A model generated the notes under the pieces. The model was not told the DNA's origin. It saw only the letters and a program-made list of their open reading frames with translations, and made no database searches. From Virgisporangium aurantiacum (GTDB taxonomy: Bacteria > Actinomycetota > Actinomycetes > Mycobacteriales > Micromonosporaceae), in the NCBI RefSeq assembly GCF_016863635.1, contig NZ_BOPG01000056.1, forward strand, positions 1-64,000: 64,000 bases of DNA, in the 5' to 3' direction. Below are positions 50,591-60,267 of the stretch, one piece after another. Position 1 is the first letter of the stretch. Every line of letters begins with the position of its first letter. Both the position numbers and the translations under genes were made by a program.

Positions 50591-51535
50591 CTACTTCACC
50601 GCACCGGCGGTGAGACCTGCCTGGATCTGACGCTGGAAGAACGCGTACACGATGATCATCGGCAGGATCGACAGGGTGAGCGCCGCGAACAGGGCGGCCC
50701 AGTCGGCCTCGTAGCCGGCGGCCACCGAGATGCGGGCGATGCCCTGGGTCAGCAGGTACTTGCTGTCGCCGCCGTCGCCCTGCATCAGCGTCACCGGGAG
50801 GATGTACTGGTTCCACTGCCCGATGATGTTGAAGATCGTGATGCTGACCAGGCCGGGCTTGGCCATCGGCAGCATCACGCTGAAGAACGTGCGGGTGTGC
50901 GAGGCGCCGTCGATCATCGCCGCCTCGGCCACCGACGTCGGCAGCGTCTTGAAGAACGCCGTCAGGAAGAACACGGTGAACGGCAGCGAGTACGCGATGT
51001 AGACCATGATCAGGCCGCCGTACGTGTTCAGCCCCAGGAACGGGATCGACTGGCCGATGTTGCGCACGATGAGGAACAGCGGCACGAGCGCGAGGAACAC
51101 CGGGAACGCGAGGCCGGACACGAACATGTAGTAGATGAACCGGTTGCCGAAGAACCGGTAGCGGGCCAGCACGTAGGCGGCCATCGAGCCGAACAGCATC
51201 GTGCCGGCGGTGCTCAGCGACACCACGAGCACGCTGTTGAGGAAGTACCGCCCGATGTTCGCGTCGGTCCAGGCGCGCCTGAACGCGTCGAAGCCGAACG
51301 ACTCGGGCAGCGCGAACGGGCTGCCGATGAAGATCTCGGTGTTCGACTTGAACGCCGCGAGCACCGTCCACAGCAGCGGGGCGATCACCACGAGCGCCCA
51401 CACCGCCAACGAGATGTGCGCGAGCGTCGAGAAGAACCCGACCTCTTCCCGGACGGTCTTCGGCTTCTTCCCGGCGCGCCGGGTGTGGTGCGGCACGGGG
51501 GTGCCGGCGGGTCGCTTTTCCAGCCCTGTCGACAT
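50591..51535 (-). CDS. ngcG: GlcNAc/chitobiose ABC transporter permease NgcG
   Basis: 314 residues, six hydrophobic segments, cytoplasmic EAA loop (A-E-A-A-M-I-D-G-A-S near 195). Matches MalG-type permeases. Follows ngcF with a possible GTG start at 51553 overlapping its stop; ATG 51535 with GGGACGG upstream is used here. Assigned as NgcG by order behind ngcE and ngcF. Confidence 0.87.
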   Translation of the reverse strand: MSTGLEKRPAGTPVPHHTRRAGKKPKTVREEVGFFSTLAHISLAVWALVVIAPLLWTVLAAFKSNTEIFIGSPFALPESFGFDAFRRAWTDANIGRYFLNSVLVVSLSTAGTMLFGSMAAYVLARYRFFGNRFIYYMFVSGLAFPVFLALVPLFLIVRNIGQSIPFLGLNTYGGLIMVYIAYSLPFTVFFLTAFFKTLPTSVAEAAMIDGASHTRTFFSVMLPMAKPGLVSITIFNIIGQWNQYILPVTLMQGDGGDSKYLLTQGIARISVAAGYEADWAALFAALTLSILPMIIVYAFFQRQIQAGLTAGAVK

Positions 51536-51549
51536 CTCGATCCGTCCCG

Positions 51550-52461
51550 TCACATCTCGATCGTTTCGCGGCGGGTCACCCGCAGGGTGAGCGCCGCGAA
51601 CGTCAACGTCAGGAAGAACAGCGCCACACCCATCGCGGAGGCGTAGCCCATCTGGTACTCCCGGAACGCACTCTTGTAGATCTCCATGCCGAGCACCGTG
51701 GTGGCGTTGTCCGGCCCGCCCTCGTCGACCGAGAGCACCTGCACGATCGCGAACGCGTCGAACGCCGCGATGCCGAGGTAGACCCAGGCCACCTGGAGGG
51801 TGTCCCAGAGCAGGGGCAGCGTCACCCGGAAGAAGAGGCTGAACCGGCTGGCGCCGTCGATCATCGCGGCCTCGACGATCTCGCGGGGCACCGACGCCAT
51901 GCCGGCGGAGAACAGCACCACGTAGAACCCGATCGCCTGCCACACGAGCACCGCGATCATCGCCCACAGCGCGATGTTCTTGTCGGCCATGAACAGCACG
52001 GGGTCGATGCCGACCGAGCCGAGCATCCCGTTGAGCAGGCCGCTGTCGTCGGGCGCGTAGACCCGGTTGAAGATGACGCCGACGATGACGACCGCGAGGA
52101 GCTGGGGGAAGAAGAACACCAGCCGGTAGAACTTCGACCCCCAGATCCCCCGCAGCTCGCCACCTCGGCTACCGCCCCCCACGTTCAACATGAACGCGAA
52201 GAACAGCGCGATGATGATCGTGACCAGCGGCATGACAAGCAGGATGATCCCGTGGTGCCGCACGGCGGCCCAGAACGTGTCGTCCTTGAGCAGTCGTTCG
52301 AAGTTCTCCAATCCGACGAACTTCGCGTTGGCACTCACTCCACGCCAGTTCGTCATCGCCAGTTGGAACGCCTGGATGTACGGGGCGACGACGTAGGTGA
52401 CGTAGAGGGTTACCGGGACGATCAGGAACCCGATGATGAATGGGTACTTGCCGCGCCGCAT
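51550..52461 (-). CDS. ngcF: GlcNAc/chitobiose ABC transporter permease NgcF
   Basis: 303 residues with six hydrophobic segments. EAA loop V-E-A-A-M-I-D-G-A-S near residue 205. MalF type. Starts 15 bases after ngcE. No ATPase gene in the set, as for other actinobacterial Ngc and Das importers, which use a shared MsiK-type ATPase. Confidence 0.88.
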   Translation of the reverse strand: MRRGKYPFIIGFLIVPVTLYVTYVVAPYIQAFQLAMTNWRGVSANAKFVGLENFERLLKDDTFWAAVRHHGIILLVMPLVTIIIALFFAFMLNVGGGSRGGELRGIWGSKFYRLVFFFPQLLAVVIVGVIFNRVYAPDDSGLLNGMLGSVGIDPVLFMADKNIALWAMIAVLVWQAIGFYVVLFSAGMASVPREIVEAAMIDGASRFSLFFRVTLPLLWDTLQVAWVYLGIAAFDAFAIVQVLSVDEGGPDNATTVLGMEIYKSAFREYQMGYASAMGVALFFLTLTFAALTLRVTRRETIEM

Positions 52462-52476
52462 AAGGTCACTCCAGAT

Positions 52477-53910
52477 TCAGCGCTTGAACTTCTGGATGGA
52501 TGAGTCGTTCTTGACCTCGTCGGCGACCTTCTGCATCCGGTCACAGAACTTGTCAGCGGTGCCACCGTTGAACATCAGTTCGTTGGTGGCCGCGCGGCAC
52601 TCGTCGTCGAGCTTCTTGTACCACGAGTCCCAGCGGAACGAGAAGACGTTCTCGCCGGCCGCCTTCGTCATCTCGTCGGCGCTGGCGAAGCCGGGCGAGA
52701 TGTTCAGGCCGTCGGCCGCGCCCTTGACCACGGTGGCCACCTTGGTCAGCTCGGTGAAGCCGCGCGCGCCCGCCTTCGAGAGCATGTGCCGCAGGTACTC
52801 CTTGCCACCGTTGACGTTCTTGCCCTTGGCCGAGGCGAAGTACATCTCGCCGGCCGCGGCGTAGATCGCGGTGCTCGGCAGCTTGTCCGAGGTGGTGACG
52901 CTCGGCAGCGGCGTGACCGCGTACTTGAACGTCGGCGGAGTGTTCTTGGCCTGCTCGTTCTCCAGCCACGACCCGCTCGGGTAGAACGCGATCTGGCTCT
53001 GGTTCTGCTGCAGCTGGACCTCGGTGTGGCGCTGGCCGAGGTTGGCCTTGTTCATGTACTTGGCGCCGATGGCGGCCCACGCCTCCGCGGCCTTCTTCAC
53101 CGCGTCGTTCTTCCACGCGTTGGGCTCGAGGTTGTCGATGTTCTTCAGGACGTCGGCCCCGCCGATCTTGGCGGCGCTGGTGAGGATCACCAGGTACTGG
53201 TAGTACGCGGCGTTGGCACCGGCGTACGCGTACGGGGTCATACCCGCGCCCTTGATCTTGTCGAGCAGCGCGGTGAAGTCGGCCCACGTCTTCGGCGGGG
53301 TCCAGCTGTTCTTCTTGAACAGCTCGCTGTCGTACCAGAGGCCGAACGTGGTGTAGGCGTACTGCACCACGTACGGCTTGCCGTTGAACGTGCCCTGCTC
53401 GATCGTCCCGGGCAGCAGGGTGTCCTTGACCTTCTGGCCGGAGACGTCGAGCGACGGCGCGTCGAACAGGTCGGTCAGGTCGGCGGCCTGGCCCTCGGCC
53501 ACCAGCGCGCCCATGTCCATCAGCTTGGAGCCGGCGTTGTTGACCACGTCCGGCGGGTTGCCACCGGCGAACCGCGGCTGCACGACGGTGGAGATCTCCT
53601 CCGCCTGCGAGAACTTCACGTTCGCCTTGGGGAAGGACTTCTTGTACGACGGGATGTGCACGTCGGTGGCGTACTTGGTGCCCAGGCCACCGTTGAAGAT
53701 GACGACCTCCAGCTCGGCGTCCTCCTTGACGCCCAACGGGTTCGTGTCGCTCTTCGAGCCCTCGGCCTGATCGGGCTTGTCGTCGTCACCGCTGCCGAGG
53801 CAGCCGCTCAGCAGGCTGACGCCGGGAACGGCGAGCAGGCCGGCGGCCGCGGTCCGGCCAAGCAACCTCCGCCGGTCGAGACTGGTGCCGGTTTCGGGGA
53901 TTTCGGACAT
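52477..53910 (-). CDS. ngcE: N-acetylglucosamine/diacetylchitobiose-binding lipoprotein NgcE
   Basis: 477 residues. Tat-like R-R-R-L-L-G-R-T signal and a lipobox L-S-G-C near residue 37. The segment N-P-L-G-V-K-E-D followed by L-E-V-V-I-F-N-G-G-L-G closely matches what I recall of the NgcE family from Streptomyces. Sugar-binding ABC fold throughout. Delivers GlcNAc and chitobiose from chitin breakdown. Regulator gene of RpiR type lies just upstream. The start follows AGGAGAAC. Confidence 0.88.
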   Translation of the reverse strand: MSEIPETGTSLDRRRLLGRTAAAGLLAVPGVSLLSGCLGSGDDDKPDQAEGSKSDTNPLGVKEDAELEVVIFNGGLGTKYATDVHIPSYKKSFPKANVKFSQAEEISTVVQPRFAGGNPPDVVNNAGSKLMDMGALVAEGQAADLTDLFDAPSLDVSGQKVKDTLLPGTIEQGTFNGKPYVVQYAYTTFGLWYDSELFKKNSWTPPKTWADFTALLDKIKGAGMTPYAYAGANAAYYQYLVILTSAAKIGGADVLKNIDNLEPNAWKNDAVKKAAEAWAAIGAKYMNKANLGQRHTEVQLQQNQSQIAFYPSGSWLENEQAKNTPPTFKYAVTPLPSVTTSDKLPSTAIYAAAGEMYFASAKGKNVNGGKEYLRHMLSKAGARGFTELTKVATVVKGAADGLNISPGFASADEMTKAAGENVFSFRWDSWYKKLDDECRAATNELMFNGGTADKFCDRMQKVADEVKNDSSIQKFKR

Positions 53911-53990
53911 GGTGGGTTCTCCTCGATTCGTGATGCTCGCACCGATCGGGACTGGGTAGGGATATTCGAAAGGTGGGTTCCAAAAGAGAG

Positions 53991-54962
53991 TCAGAGACGG
54001 GAATCCCGCGACTCTCGAGCCGTCTTGTGCCCGGCGACCGCCTGTGCGGTGCGCTGGAAGGCGGCGTGTGCGCGGTCGTGCGTCCGTTGTGCGACCGCGA
54101 TGTACAGCAGATCCAGCACCACGAGTTGCGGGTGCCTGGCCGAAAGCGCGTCCGGGCGGAAGGTGGTGGCCTGCGACGCGGTGAGCAGGATGATGTCGGC
54201 GACCTCCGCCAGCGGCGCGCGGGGGAAGCTGGTGAGGGCGATGGTGGTGGCGCCGTGGCTACCGGCCTCGGCGAGCATCTCGATGGTCTCCCGGGTCTGG
54301 CCGCTGTGCGAGACGCCGAGGGCCACGTCGCCGGCCTTCAGCAGCGCGGCGCTGGCGAGGCCGTTGTGGACGTCGGTCCACGCCCACGCCGCGACGCCGA
54401 TGCGGTGCAGCGAGAACTGCATCTCGCCACCGACGAGCGCGCTGCCGCTCGCGCCGTAGATGTCCACCCGGGACGCCCTGGCGATCGCGGCGGCCGCCTT
54501 CTCGACCTCGGCGAGGTCGAGCAGTGCGGCGGTGTCGTTCATGGCCTGCGTATCGGCGGCCATGATCTGGCCGAGCACCCGCGAGAGCGGGTCGGTCGGC
54601 TGGATCTCCCGGCCGATGTCGACGGTCCAGCCGGCCCGGCGGGTCATCCGCCCGGTCTCGGCCGCGATGCCGAGCCGCAGGTCGGCGTAGCCCTCGAAGT
54701 CCATCGCCCGGCAGAACCGGGTGATCGTGGCCGGCGAGGTGCCGCTGCGCTCGGCGAGCTCCACGATCGTCGCGCGGGCGGCTCCGGCGGGGTCGCTGAG
54801 AATGTTTTCCGCGACCCGCTGCAGCGCACCCGTGAACTCCGGTAATTTCGACCGGACCCGGGCCAGCACGCTGTCCCTGGCCCCGAAGGAGCCGTCAGCG
54901 GTCGACCCGTCGACCACTGCCGTTCCGGCGGTGGTGACCTGGTCTGCCTCTGGCTCGATCAT
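53991..54962 (-). CDS. RpiR-family amino-sugar-phosphate regulator (MurR-like)
   Basis: 323 residues. N-terminal RpiR HTH (about 25-105: T-I-V-E-L-A-E-R-S-G-T-S-P-A-T-I-T-R-F-C) and C-terminal SIS domain (about 150-290, S-H-S-G-Q-T-R-E-T) that binds a sugar phosphate. Position next to ngcE and the murQ/nagA locus suggests an amino-sugar phosphate as effector. ngcE starts 80 bases after its stop, so co-transcription is possible. A GTAA-N6-TTAC site lies 38 bases before the start. Confidence 0.87.
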   Translation of the reverse strand: MIEPEADQVTTAGTAVVDGSTADGSFGARDSVLARVRSKLPEFTGALQRVAENILSDPAGAARATIVELAERSGTSPATITRFCRAMDFEGYADLRLGIAAETGRMTRRAGWTVDIGREIQPTDPLSRVLGQIMAADTQAMNDTAALLDLAEVEKAAAAIARASRVDIYGASGSALVGGEMQFSLHRIGVAAWAWTDVHNGLASAALLKAGDVALGVSHSGQTRETIEMLAEAGSHGATTIALTSFPRAPLAEVADIILLTASQATTFRPDALSARHPQLVVLDLLYIAVAQRTHDRAHAAFQRTAQAVAGHKTARESRDSRL

Positions 54963-54999
54963 TGGCCCCTCTTCACGCTGCGTTCATTTCGGTGTGTTG

Positions 55000-55013
55000 G
55001 TAAAATTTCTTAC
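55000..55013. promoter_or_regulatory. GTAAAATTTCTTAC operator candidate for the RpiR gene
   Basis: GTAA and TTAC in inverted orientation with a six-base AT-rich centre, within an AT-rich spot before the RpiR start at 54962. This fits short palindromes bound by RpiR-type proteins, but the assignment is tentative. Confidence 0.4.
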
Positions 55014-55098
55014 TGAGAGCCCTCTCGTGTCAAGAACCCGGGCGAAGTTTTCACAACCGTTACCGTCGGGGCCGCCGCGAGGGGGTCTACTAAGGGGC

Positions 55099-55674
55099 AT
55101 GCAGGGACGTAGGCAGCCGGCCGGACTGCTGCTCGCCGCGGGCGGCGGCACCCGCTACGGAATGCCGAAAGCCCTGGTCAGCGACGGTGGCGAGTTGTGG
55201 ATCAACCGCGCGCTCGGCACGCTGCGCGACGGCGGGTGCGCTCCGCTCGTCGTCGTGATCGGAGCCGCGGCGGCCGAGGTCCGCGCGAAGGCCGACCTCG
55301 GCGGCGCGATCATCGTGGAGAACACCGGCTGGGCCGACGGCATGGGTTCGTCGCTGCGCGCCGGGCTCGCCGCGCTCGGCCCGACCGCCGCGGCCGCCGC
55401 CGTGGTCATGCTCGTCGATACGCCGGGCATCACAGCGGACGCGGTGCGCACCGTCGCCACGCACACCGCGCCCGGCGCGCTGGCCCTCGCCACGTACCGG
55501 GACGAGGACGGCCACCCGGTGCTCCTCGGCCGCGACCACTGGCCCGGCGTCGTCGAGCTCGCCACCGGCGACACCGGCGCCCGCGCCTACCTCCGCAACA
55601 ATCCGGACACGGTGATCCGCGTACCCTGCGACCGGATTTCCGACGGAACCGACGTCGATTCCCCTGCCACGTAA
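55099..55674 (+). CDS. MobA/MocA-like nucleotidyltransferase
   Basis: 191 residues. N-terminal nucleotide-binding motif L-L-L-A-A-G-G-G-T-R-Y-G-M-P-K near residue 10, then V-D-T-P-G near 110. This matches small molybdenum-cofactor cytidylyl- or guanylyltransferases; no Mo-enzyme genes are nearby, so the acceptor is uncertain. ATG 55099 follows AAGGGG. Divergent from the RpiR gene. Confidence 0.83.
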   Translation: MQGRRQPAGLLLAAGGGTRYGMPKALVSDGGELWINRALGTLRDGGCAPLVVVIGAAAAEVRAKADLGGAIIVENTGWADGMGSSLRAGLAALGPTAAAAAVVMLVDTPGITADAVRTVATHTAPGALALATYRDEDGHPVLLGRDHWPGVVELATGDTGARAYLRNNPDTVIRVPCDRISDGTDVDSPAT

Positions 55675-55711
55675 GCGATCCGGTGGACAGCCGCGAGGTG
55701 CGCGGCCCGGT

Positions 55712-55717
55712 TACCCT
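55712..55717 (+). promoter_or_regulatory. -10 box (TACCCT) for leaderless PAP2-GT87 gene
   Basis: TACCCT ends seven bases before GTG 55725, the exact spacing of leaderless actinobacterial promoters. This helps choose 55725 over upstream GTGs at 55683 and 55698. Confidence 0.5.
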
Positions 55718-55724
55718 CGCGAAC

Positions 55725-57509
55725 GTGTCCAGATCACAGCTGTTGCGTCCCGCCGCCGTCGGGTTGGCCATCGCCTGGGCCGCCGGGCTGACGGCGGTCG
55801 TCGCGGCGCGCAACGGCGCCCCGCTCGACGCCGACATCGCGGTGCGCGATCTGGTCGCGGCGCAGGACCGCGGCGACGGCGTGCGGGTGGCCCTCGCGCT
55901 CACCCAGCTCGGCGCGGGGCCGGTGTTGTACCCGGTGCTCCTGGTGCTCTGCGTGGTGACGGCGGTCCGCCGGTCAGCGCGCGAGATCCTGCCCGTGCTG
56001 GCGCTCGCCGCCGGGCAGGTGCTGGAACTGGTGCTGTTCGCCACGCTGCGCCGCCCCGGGCCGGAGTACATCCTCGAGGTCACGTTCTCGTCCGGGCGGT
56101 CGGCCGCGGCCGTGCTCGGCTGGGGTCTCGTGGTGCGGCAGGGGTACCGCCTGCTGTCTCGGTCACCGAAACCGGGCGTGATCTGGGCGACCGCGCTGGC
56201 CGTGGGAGCGGTGGTCGCGGGAACCCGCGTGTACCTCGGCATGCACTGGCTCTCCGACGCGGTGGCCGGCCTGATCGCCGGTTCGGTGCTGCTCGCCACC
56301 GCGCTGGCCGCACTGTCCTCTGTGGACCGGCTGCCGGCGCCGACCTGGCGCATGCCGGCCTGGCTCAAGGCGTCGCCGTGGGCGTGGACGATCCCGGCCG
56401 CCGCGGCGGCGCTGCCGATCGGGCTGCTGCTCGCGTCGCCGCCCGATCAGCGGCTCAAGGATTTCCTGGTGTACCACGGCGCGGGCGCCGAGGCCGGCAA
56501 CGGCATGAACCTGTACGACTTCCGCACCGTGTTCGACATGCCGTTCACGTACCCGCCGTTCGCGGCGCTCGTGATGGAACCGTTGTCGCGCATGCCGTTG
56601 GGGCTCGCCCAGGCACTCTGGACGCTCGCCACGCTGGCCGCCGTCGTCGCGCTGGCACCGGTCGCCCTGCGTCCCGTGGTCGACCGCATCGGCATGCCGT
56701 TGACGGTCACCGCGATCCTGCTGACCTCACCGGTGCGCAGTCACCTGCGGTTCGGCCAGGTCGGCGTGTTCCTGGTGCTGCTGGTCGCGCTCGACCTGGT
56801 GCAGCGCAAGGGTTTCAAGGGCTGGGGACTCGGCCTCGCGATCGCCGTCAAGCTGACGCCGGCGGTGTACCTGCCGTGGCTGTTCGTCAGCCGCAAGGGG
56901 AAGCGGCTCGGCGGCACGCTCGCCTGGGTCGTGGGGTCCACCGTGCTCGGGCTCGTGCTGCTGTGGCCGAGCGCGGGCGACTACATGTTCCGGGCGTCGC
57001 GCGACACCACCCGGTTCGGCGCCAACGACATTCCCGGCAACCAGTCGGTGCGCGGCATGCTGCTGCGGGCGTTGGATCCGCACACCGCCGAGACGGCGTG
57101 GCTGGTGCTGGCGGTCCTCCTGGTGGCGGTCGGCACGTACCAGGCGTGGCGGTGCGAGCGGGCCGGCAACCGGCTGGCGGCCGTTGGCGTGCTCGCCGCG
57201 CTGTCGGTGGCCGTCTCGCCGATCTCGTGGGTGCACCACCTCGTGTGGCTGGTGCTGCCGATCTCGGCGCTCGCCGCCGCGCACCGGTGGAAGCTGGTCG
57301 CCGCGTGGTTCGCGGTGCTCGTGGTGAGCTTCCCCAGCCTCGGACACGGCCTGGGCTGGGGACTGCTCACGAACGTCCAGGGGCTCACCGCCGTGGCGGC
57401 GGTGTTCCTGCTGCCCTACCTCACCCGTGCAGACGGTCGATATGACGCATCTTGTTCACCGCGTCCAGAGCCGCGACCTTGTACGACTCGGCCAGCGTCG
57501 GATAGTTGA
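55725..57509 (+). CDS. Fused PAP2 phosphatase and GT87-type glycosyltransferase membrane protein
   Basis: 594 residues, strongly hydrophobic. The first 200 residues are a PAP2 domain: K/R-x6-R-P-like L-R-R-P-G-P, S-G-R-S-A near 125 and the late G-x-H-W-x-S-D motif (G-M-H-W-L-S-D) near 170. Residues 220-570 form a polyprenyl-phosphate-dependent GT-C glycosyltransferase of the GT87 (DUF2029) group with Y-P-P-F-A-A-L near 280. It could combine removal of a lipid phosphate with a mannose or arabinose transfer in envelope building. The last 89 bases overlap the convergent sthA gene, so the extreme C-terminus is a poorly conserved tail. Confidence 0.85.
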   Translation: MSRSQLLRPAAVGLAIAWAAGLTAVVAARNGAPLDADIAVRDLVAAQDRGDGVRVALALTQLGAGPVLYPVLLVLCVVTAVRRSAREILPVLALAAGQVLELVLFATLRRPGPEYILEVTFSSGRSAAAVLGWGLVVRQGYRLLSRSPKPGVIWATALAVGAVVAGTRVYLGMHWLSDAVAGLIAGSVLLATALAALSSVDRLPAPTWRMPAWLKASPWAWTIPAAAAALPIGLLLASPPDQRLKDFLVYHGAGAEAGNGMNLYDFRTVFDMPFTYPPFAALVMEPLSRMPLGLAQALWTLATLAAVVALAPVALRPVVDRIGMPLTVTAILLTSPVRSHLRFGQVGVFLVLLVALDLVQRKGFKGWGLGLAIAVKLTPAVYLPWLFVSRKGKRLGGTLAWVVGSTVLGLVLLWPSAGDYMFRASRDTTRFGANDIPGNQSVRGMLLRALDPHTAETAWLVLAVLLVAVGTYQAWRCERAGNRLAAVGVLAALSVAVSPISWVHHLVWLVLPISALAAAHRWKLVAAWFAVLVVSFPSLGHGLGWGLLTNVQGLTAVAAVFLLPYLTRADGRYDASCSPRPEPRPCTTRPASDS

Positions 57510-58824
57510 ACACCGCGTCGACGAGGTAGTCGACGCTGCCGCCGCAGCCCATCACCGCCTGCCCGATGTGGACGAGCTCGGTGGCGCCGGTACCGAACAC
57601 GTGCACGCCCAGCAGGCTGCGGTCGCCCGGCGCGACGAGGAGCTTCAGCATGCCGTGTGCGTCACCGGTGATCTGGCCGCGGGCCAGCTCGCGGTACCGC
57701 GAGATGCCCACCTCGAACGGCACCTGCTGCTCGGTCAGCTCGTCTTCGGTCTTACCGACGAAGCTGATCTCCGGAATCGTGTAGATCCCGATCGGCTGCA
57801 GTTCCATCAGCGCGTGCACGGGCTCGTCGCACGCGTGGTAGGCGGCCATCCGGCCCTGCTCCATCGACGTCGAGGCGAGCGCCGGGAAGCCGATCACGTC
57901 GCCGACCGCGTAGATGTGCGGCACGTCGGTGCGGTAGTGCTCGTCGACCTTGATCCGGCCGCGGTTGTCGCCGGCGAGACCGGCCGCGTCGAGGTTCAGC
58001 TCCGACGCGACACCCTGCCGCCCGGCCGAGTACATGACCGTGTCGGCGGCGATCCGCTTGCCGCTGACCAGCGTGGCGATCGCGCCGCCCTGGTGCTGCT
58101 CGACGGTGGCCACCTCCTCGCCGAACCGGAACGTGACGCTCAGGTCGCGCAGGTGGTACTTGAGCGCCTCGATGATCTCCAGGTCGACGAACTCCAGCAT
58201 GCGGGTGCGCCGCTCGACCACGGTGACCTTGGTGCCGAGCGCGGCGAACATCGACGCGTACTCGATGCCGATGACCCCGGCGCCCACCACGACCATCGAC
58301 CGCGGGATCCGCTCCAGGTTGAGCACGCCGTCGGAGTCGATGACGTTCCTGTCGTCGAACGCGACGCTGTCGGGCCGGGCCGGCCGGGTACCGGCCGCGA
58401 TAATGATTTTTTCCGCGGTGTACTTGGCCTCGTGGTGGGTGCCGTCGTCGACGGTCACCGCGTGCGGATCGGTGAACCGGGCGGTGCCGTTGATCACGGT
58501 GACCCGGTTGCGGGCGAGCTGGCTACGGATGACGTCGATCTGCCGGCTGATGACGTGCTGGGTCCGCGACGACAGGTCGTCCATCGTGACGTCGTCCTTG
58601 AGGCGGTAACTCTGGCCGTACATGTCGCGCTGGCTGAGACCGGAGAGGTAGAGCACCGCCTCGCGCAGCGTCTTCGACGGGATGGTGCCGGTGTTGATGC
58701 ACACGCCGCCGATCATGGCGCGCCGGTCGACCACACCGACCCGGCGGCCGAGCTTGGTCGCGGCGATGGCCGCCTTCTGCCCGCTCGGTCCGGAACCGAT
58801 CACGAGGATGTCGAAGTCATACAC
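57421..58824 (-). CDS. sthA: Si-specific NAD(P)+ transhydrogenase, soluble
   Basis: 467 residues from GTG 58824. FAD site V-I-G-S-G-P-S-G near residue 8, NAD(P) site V-V-G-A-G-V-I-G near 180 and the distal F-A-D-like A-V-G-D-V-I-G near 315. The disulfide motif of lipoamide dehydrogenases is reduced to G-G-V-C-I-N-T-G-T with one Cys, as expected for SthA. It balances NADH and NADPH in the cytosol. It is convergent with the PAP2-GT87 gene and divergent from the thioesterase. Confidence 0.9.
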   Translation of the reverse strand: MYDFDILVIGSGPSGQKAAIAATKLGRRVGVVDRRAMIGGVCINTGTIPSKTLREAVLYLSGLSQRDMYGQSYRLKDDVTMDDLSSRTQHVISRQIDVIRSQLARNRVTVINGTARFTDPHAVTVDDGTHHEAKYTAEKIIIAAGTRPARPDSVAFDDRNVIDSDGVLNLERIPRSMVVVGAGVIGIEYASMFAALGTKVTVVERRTRMLEFVDLEIIEALKYHLRDLSVTFRFGEEVATVEQHQGGAIATLVSGKRIAADTVMYSAGRQGVASELNLDAAGLAGDNRGRIKVDEHYRTDVPHIYAVGDVIGFPALASTSMEQGRMAAYHACDEPVHALMELQPIGIYTIPEISFVGKTEDELTEQQVPFEVGISRYRELARGQITGDAHGMLKLLVAPGDRSLLGVHVFGTGATELVHIGQAVMGCGGSVDYLVDAVFNYPTLAESYKVAALDAVNKMRHIDRLHG

Positions 58825-58875
58825 GCTCAACAGCGTCGCAGGCTTCGGCCACACCGCGCCACCGTTCCGGTGTCC

Positions 58876-58881
58876 TAAGGT
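58876..58881 (+). promoter_or_regulatory. -10 box (TAAGGT) for a leaderless thioesterase gene
   Basis: TAAGGT ends seven bases before ATG 58889. No ribosome binding site is present between them. Confidence 0.5.
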
Positions 58882-58888
58882 CAACGTG

Positions 58889-59260
58889 ATGGAGTACCGG
58901 CAGCAGATCAGGGTGCGGTACGGCGAGTGCGACATCCAGGGCGTGGTGTTCAACGCCAACTATCTGGTGTACGTCGACGACGTCATCGAGCAGTGGCTGG
59001 AGGCGGCGCTCGAAGCGGCCCCGTTCGACTACATGGTGAAGAAAGTGCTGATCGAATGGGACGCGCCGGCGCGGCGCGGCGACCTGATCGACCTCACCGC
59101 GGCGGTCACCCGCTGGGGCCGCACGTCGTTCGACATCACCGTGCGTGGCGAGGTGACGGGCCGGAGCATCTTCACCGCCGTGCTCACGGCGATCAGCGTG
59201 ACCCCCGGGACCCACGCGCCCACTCCCGTCCCGGACGAGGTTCGGGCCAGACTGGGCTGA
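58889..59260 (+). CDS. Hotdog-fold acyl-CoA thioesterase (4-hydroxybenzoyl-CoA thioesterase-like)
   Basis: 123 residues. [17 protein letters not shown] near residue 10 holds the catalytic Asp of the YbgC/4HBT group. One domain; would work as a dimer or tetramer. Substrate acyl group unknown. Its stop overlaps the start of the GNAT gene (TGATG). Confidence 0.87.
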   Translation: MEYRQQIRVRYGECDIQGVVFNANYLVYVDDVIEQWLEAALEAAPFDYMVKKVLIEWDAPARRGDLIDLTAAVTRWGRTSFDITVRGEVTGRSIFTAVLTAISVTPGTHAPTPVPDEVRARLG

Positions 59261-59787
59261 TGCAGACACGCGAGGTTCCGCCCGGCGACGCCGACGTTCG
59301 CGCGTTCCTCGCCGGGCACGGCGCCGACGTGGTGGCCCGGCGCGGCGAACTGGTCGACGCCACCGCCCGCCCCGCGGTCGTGACCTACGCGGCCGACGGC
59401 GGCATCGCCGGGGTGCTCACGTACGACGTCGTGGGCACCGAGTGCGAGGTCCTCACGCTGCACGCGGCCGTTCAGTGGGCCGGTGCCGGCACCGCGCTGG
59501 TCGACGCCGTCCGCGGCATCGCCGCCCGCGCGGGCTGCCGCACGCTGTGGGTGCTCACCACCAACGACAACGTCGAGGGCCTGCGGTTCTACCAGCGGCG
59601 CGGCTTCCGCCTGTCGGCGCTGCGGCCGGGCGCGGTCGACGAGTCGCGGCGCACCCTGAAACCGCGGATCCCGCCGACCGGCTTCCACGGCATCCCGCTC
59701 CGCGACGAGATCGAACTGGTCATGCCCCTGGAAGGGGAGGAAGGACCGGCCGCGGGGGAACCGGCGTCGACACCACGAACGAACTGA
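59260..59787 (+). CDS. GNAT acetyltransferase
   Basis: 175 residues. Acetyl-CoA loop is degenerate (Q-W-A-G-A-G-T-A-L-V near residue 72) but N-V-E-G-L-R-F-Y-Q-R-R-G-F near 110 is a clear GNAT motif B. Translationally coupled to the thioesterase. It overlaps the convergent Lrp gene by 68 bases. Acceptor unknown. Confidence 0.82.
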   Translation: MQTREVPPGDADVRAFLAGHGADVVARRGELVDATARPAVVTYAADGGIAGVLTYDVVGTECEVLTLHAAVQWAGAGTALVDAVRGIAARAGCRTLWVLTTNDNVEGLRFYQRRGFRLSALRPGAVDESRRTLKPRIPPTGFHGIPLRDEIELVMPLEGEEGPAAGEPASTPRTN

Positions 59788-60202
59788 CCGTCTGCCCGAA
59801 CCGGAGAAATTCATCGAGGACGCCTTCCAGCGCCGCGATCTCGGCCACGTGCACCTTCAGAAGGAAGCAGTCCTCCCCCGAGATGCGATGGCACTCGCTC
59901 ACCTCCGGCCGCGCCGCGGCCAGTTCGGCCACCCGGCCCAGCTGCCCCGGACCCGGGCGCACCCGCACCCACGCGGCGACCGGCAGGCCCAGCGCCGCCG
60001 GGTCGATGTCGAGCCGGTAGCCACGGATCACGCCGGCCTCCTCCAGCCGGGTCAGCCGGTCGCGGACCGCCGGAGCCGACATACCGACCCGACGGGCCAG
60101 CGCCGTCACCGGCAGCCGCGGATCGGCGGCGAGCAGGGCGAGGATCCGGCGGTTCGTGTCGTCGAGAAGGTCAGACCGGAATCTGGCCGGTGAAGTGGTC
60201 AT
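59720..60202 (-). CDS. Lrp/AsnC-family regulator
   Basis: 160 residues from ATG 60202, with GCGGGG upstream; ATG 60229 would add nine. HTH (L-A-R-R-V-G-M-S-A-P-A-V-R-D-R-L near 40) and the C-terminal RAM amino-acid-binding domain (V-S-E-C-H-R-I-S-G-E-D-C-F near 110). Divergent from an EamA exporter and near a lysine-pathway dehydrogenase, so lysine or a related amino acid is a likely effector. Confidence 0.88.
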   Translation of the reverse strand: MTTSPARFRSDLLDDTNRRILALLAADPRLPVTALARRVGMSAPAVRDRLTRLEEAGVIRGYRLDIDPAALGLPVAAWVRVRPGPGQLGRVAELAAARPEVSECHRISGEDCFLLKVHVAEIAALEGVLDEFLRFGQTVSSFVVSTPVPPRPVLPPLPGA

Positions 60203-60217
60203 CGAATTCCCCGCTGT

Positions 60218-60261
60218 GCCTTCGATCATGCATGGTCACGCACGCTTGCGCCTTCGATCAT
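60218..60261. promoter_or_regulatory. Direct repeats GCCTTCGATCAT, 32 bases apart, between lrp and eamA
   Basis: Identical 12-base copies at 60218-60229 and 60250-60261, start to start 32 bases (about three helical turns), in a 65-base divergent promoter. Between them lies CATGCATG. Such phased repeats suit an Lrp octamer or dimer-of-dimers. Confidence 0.55.
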
Positions 60262-60267
60262 AGGTCG

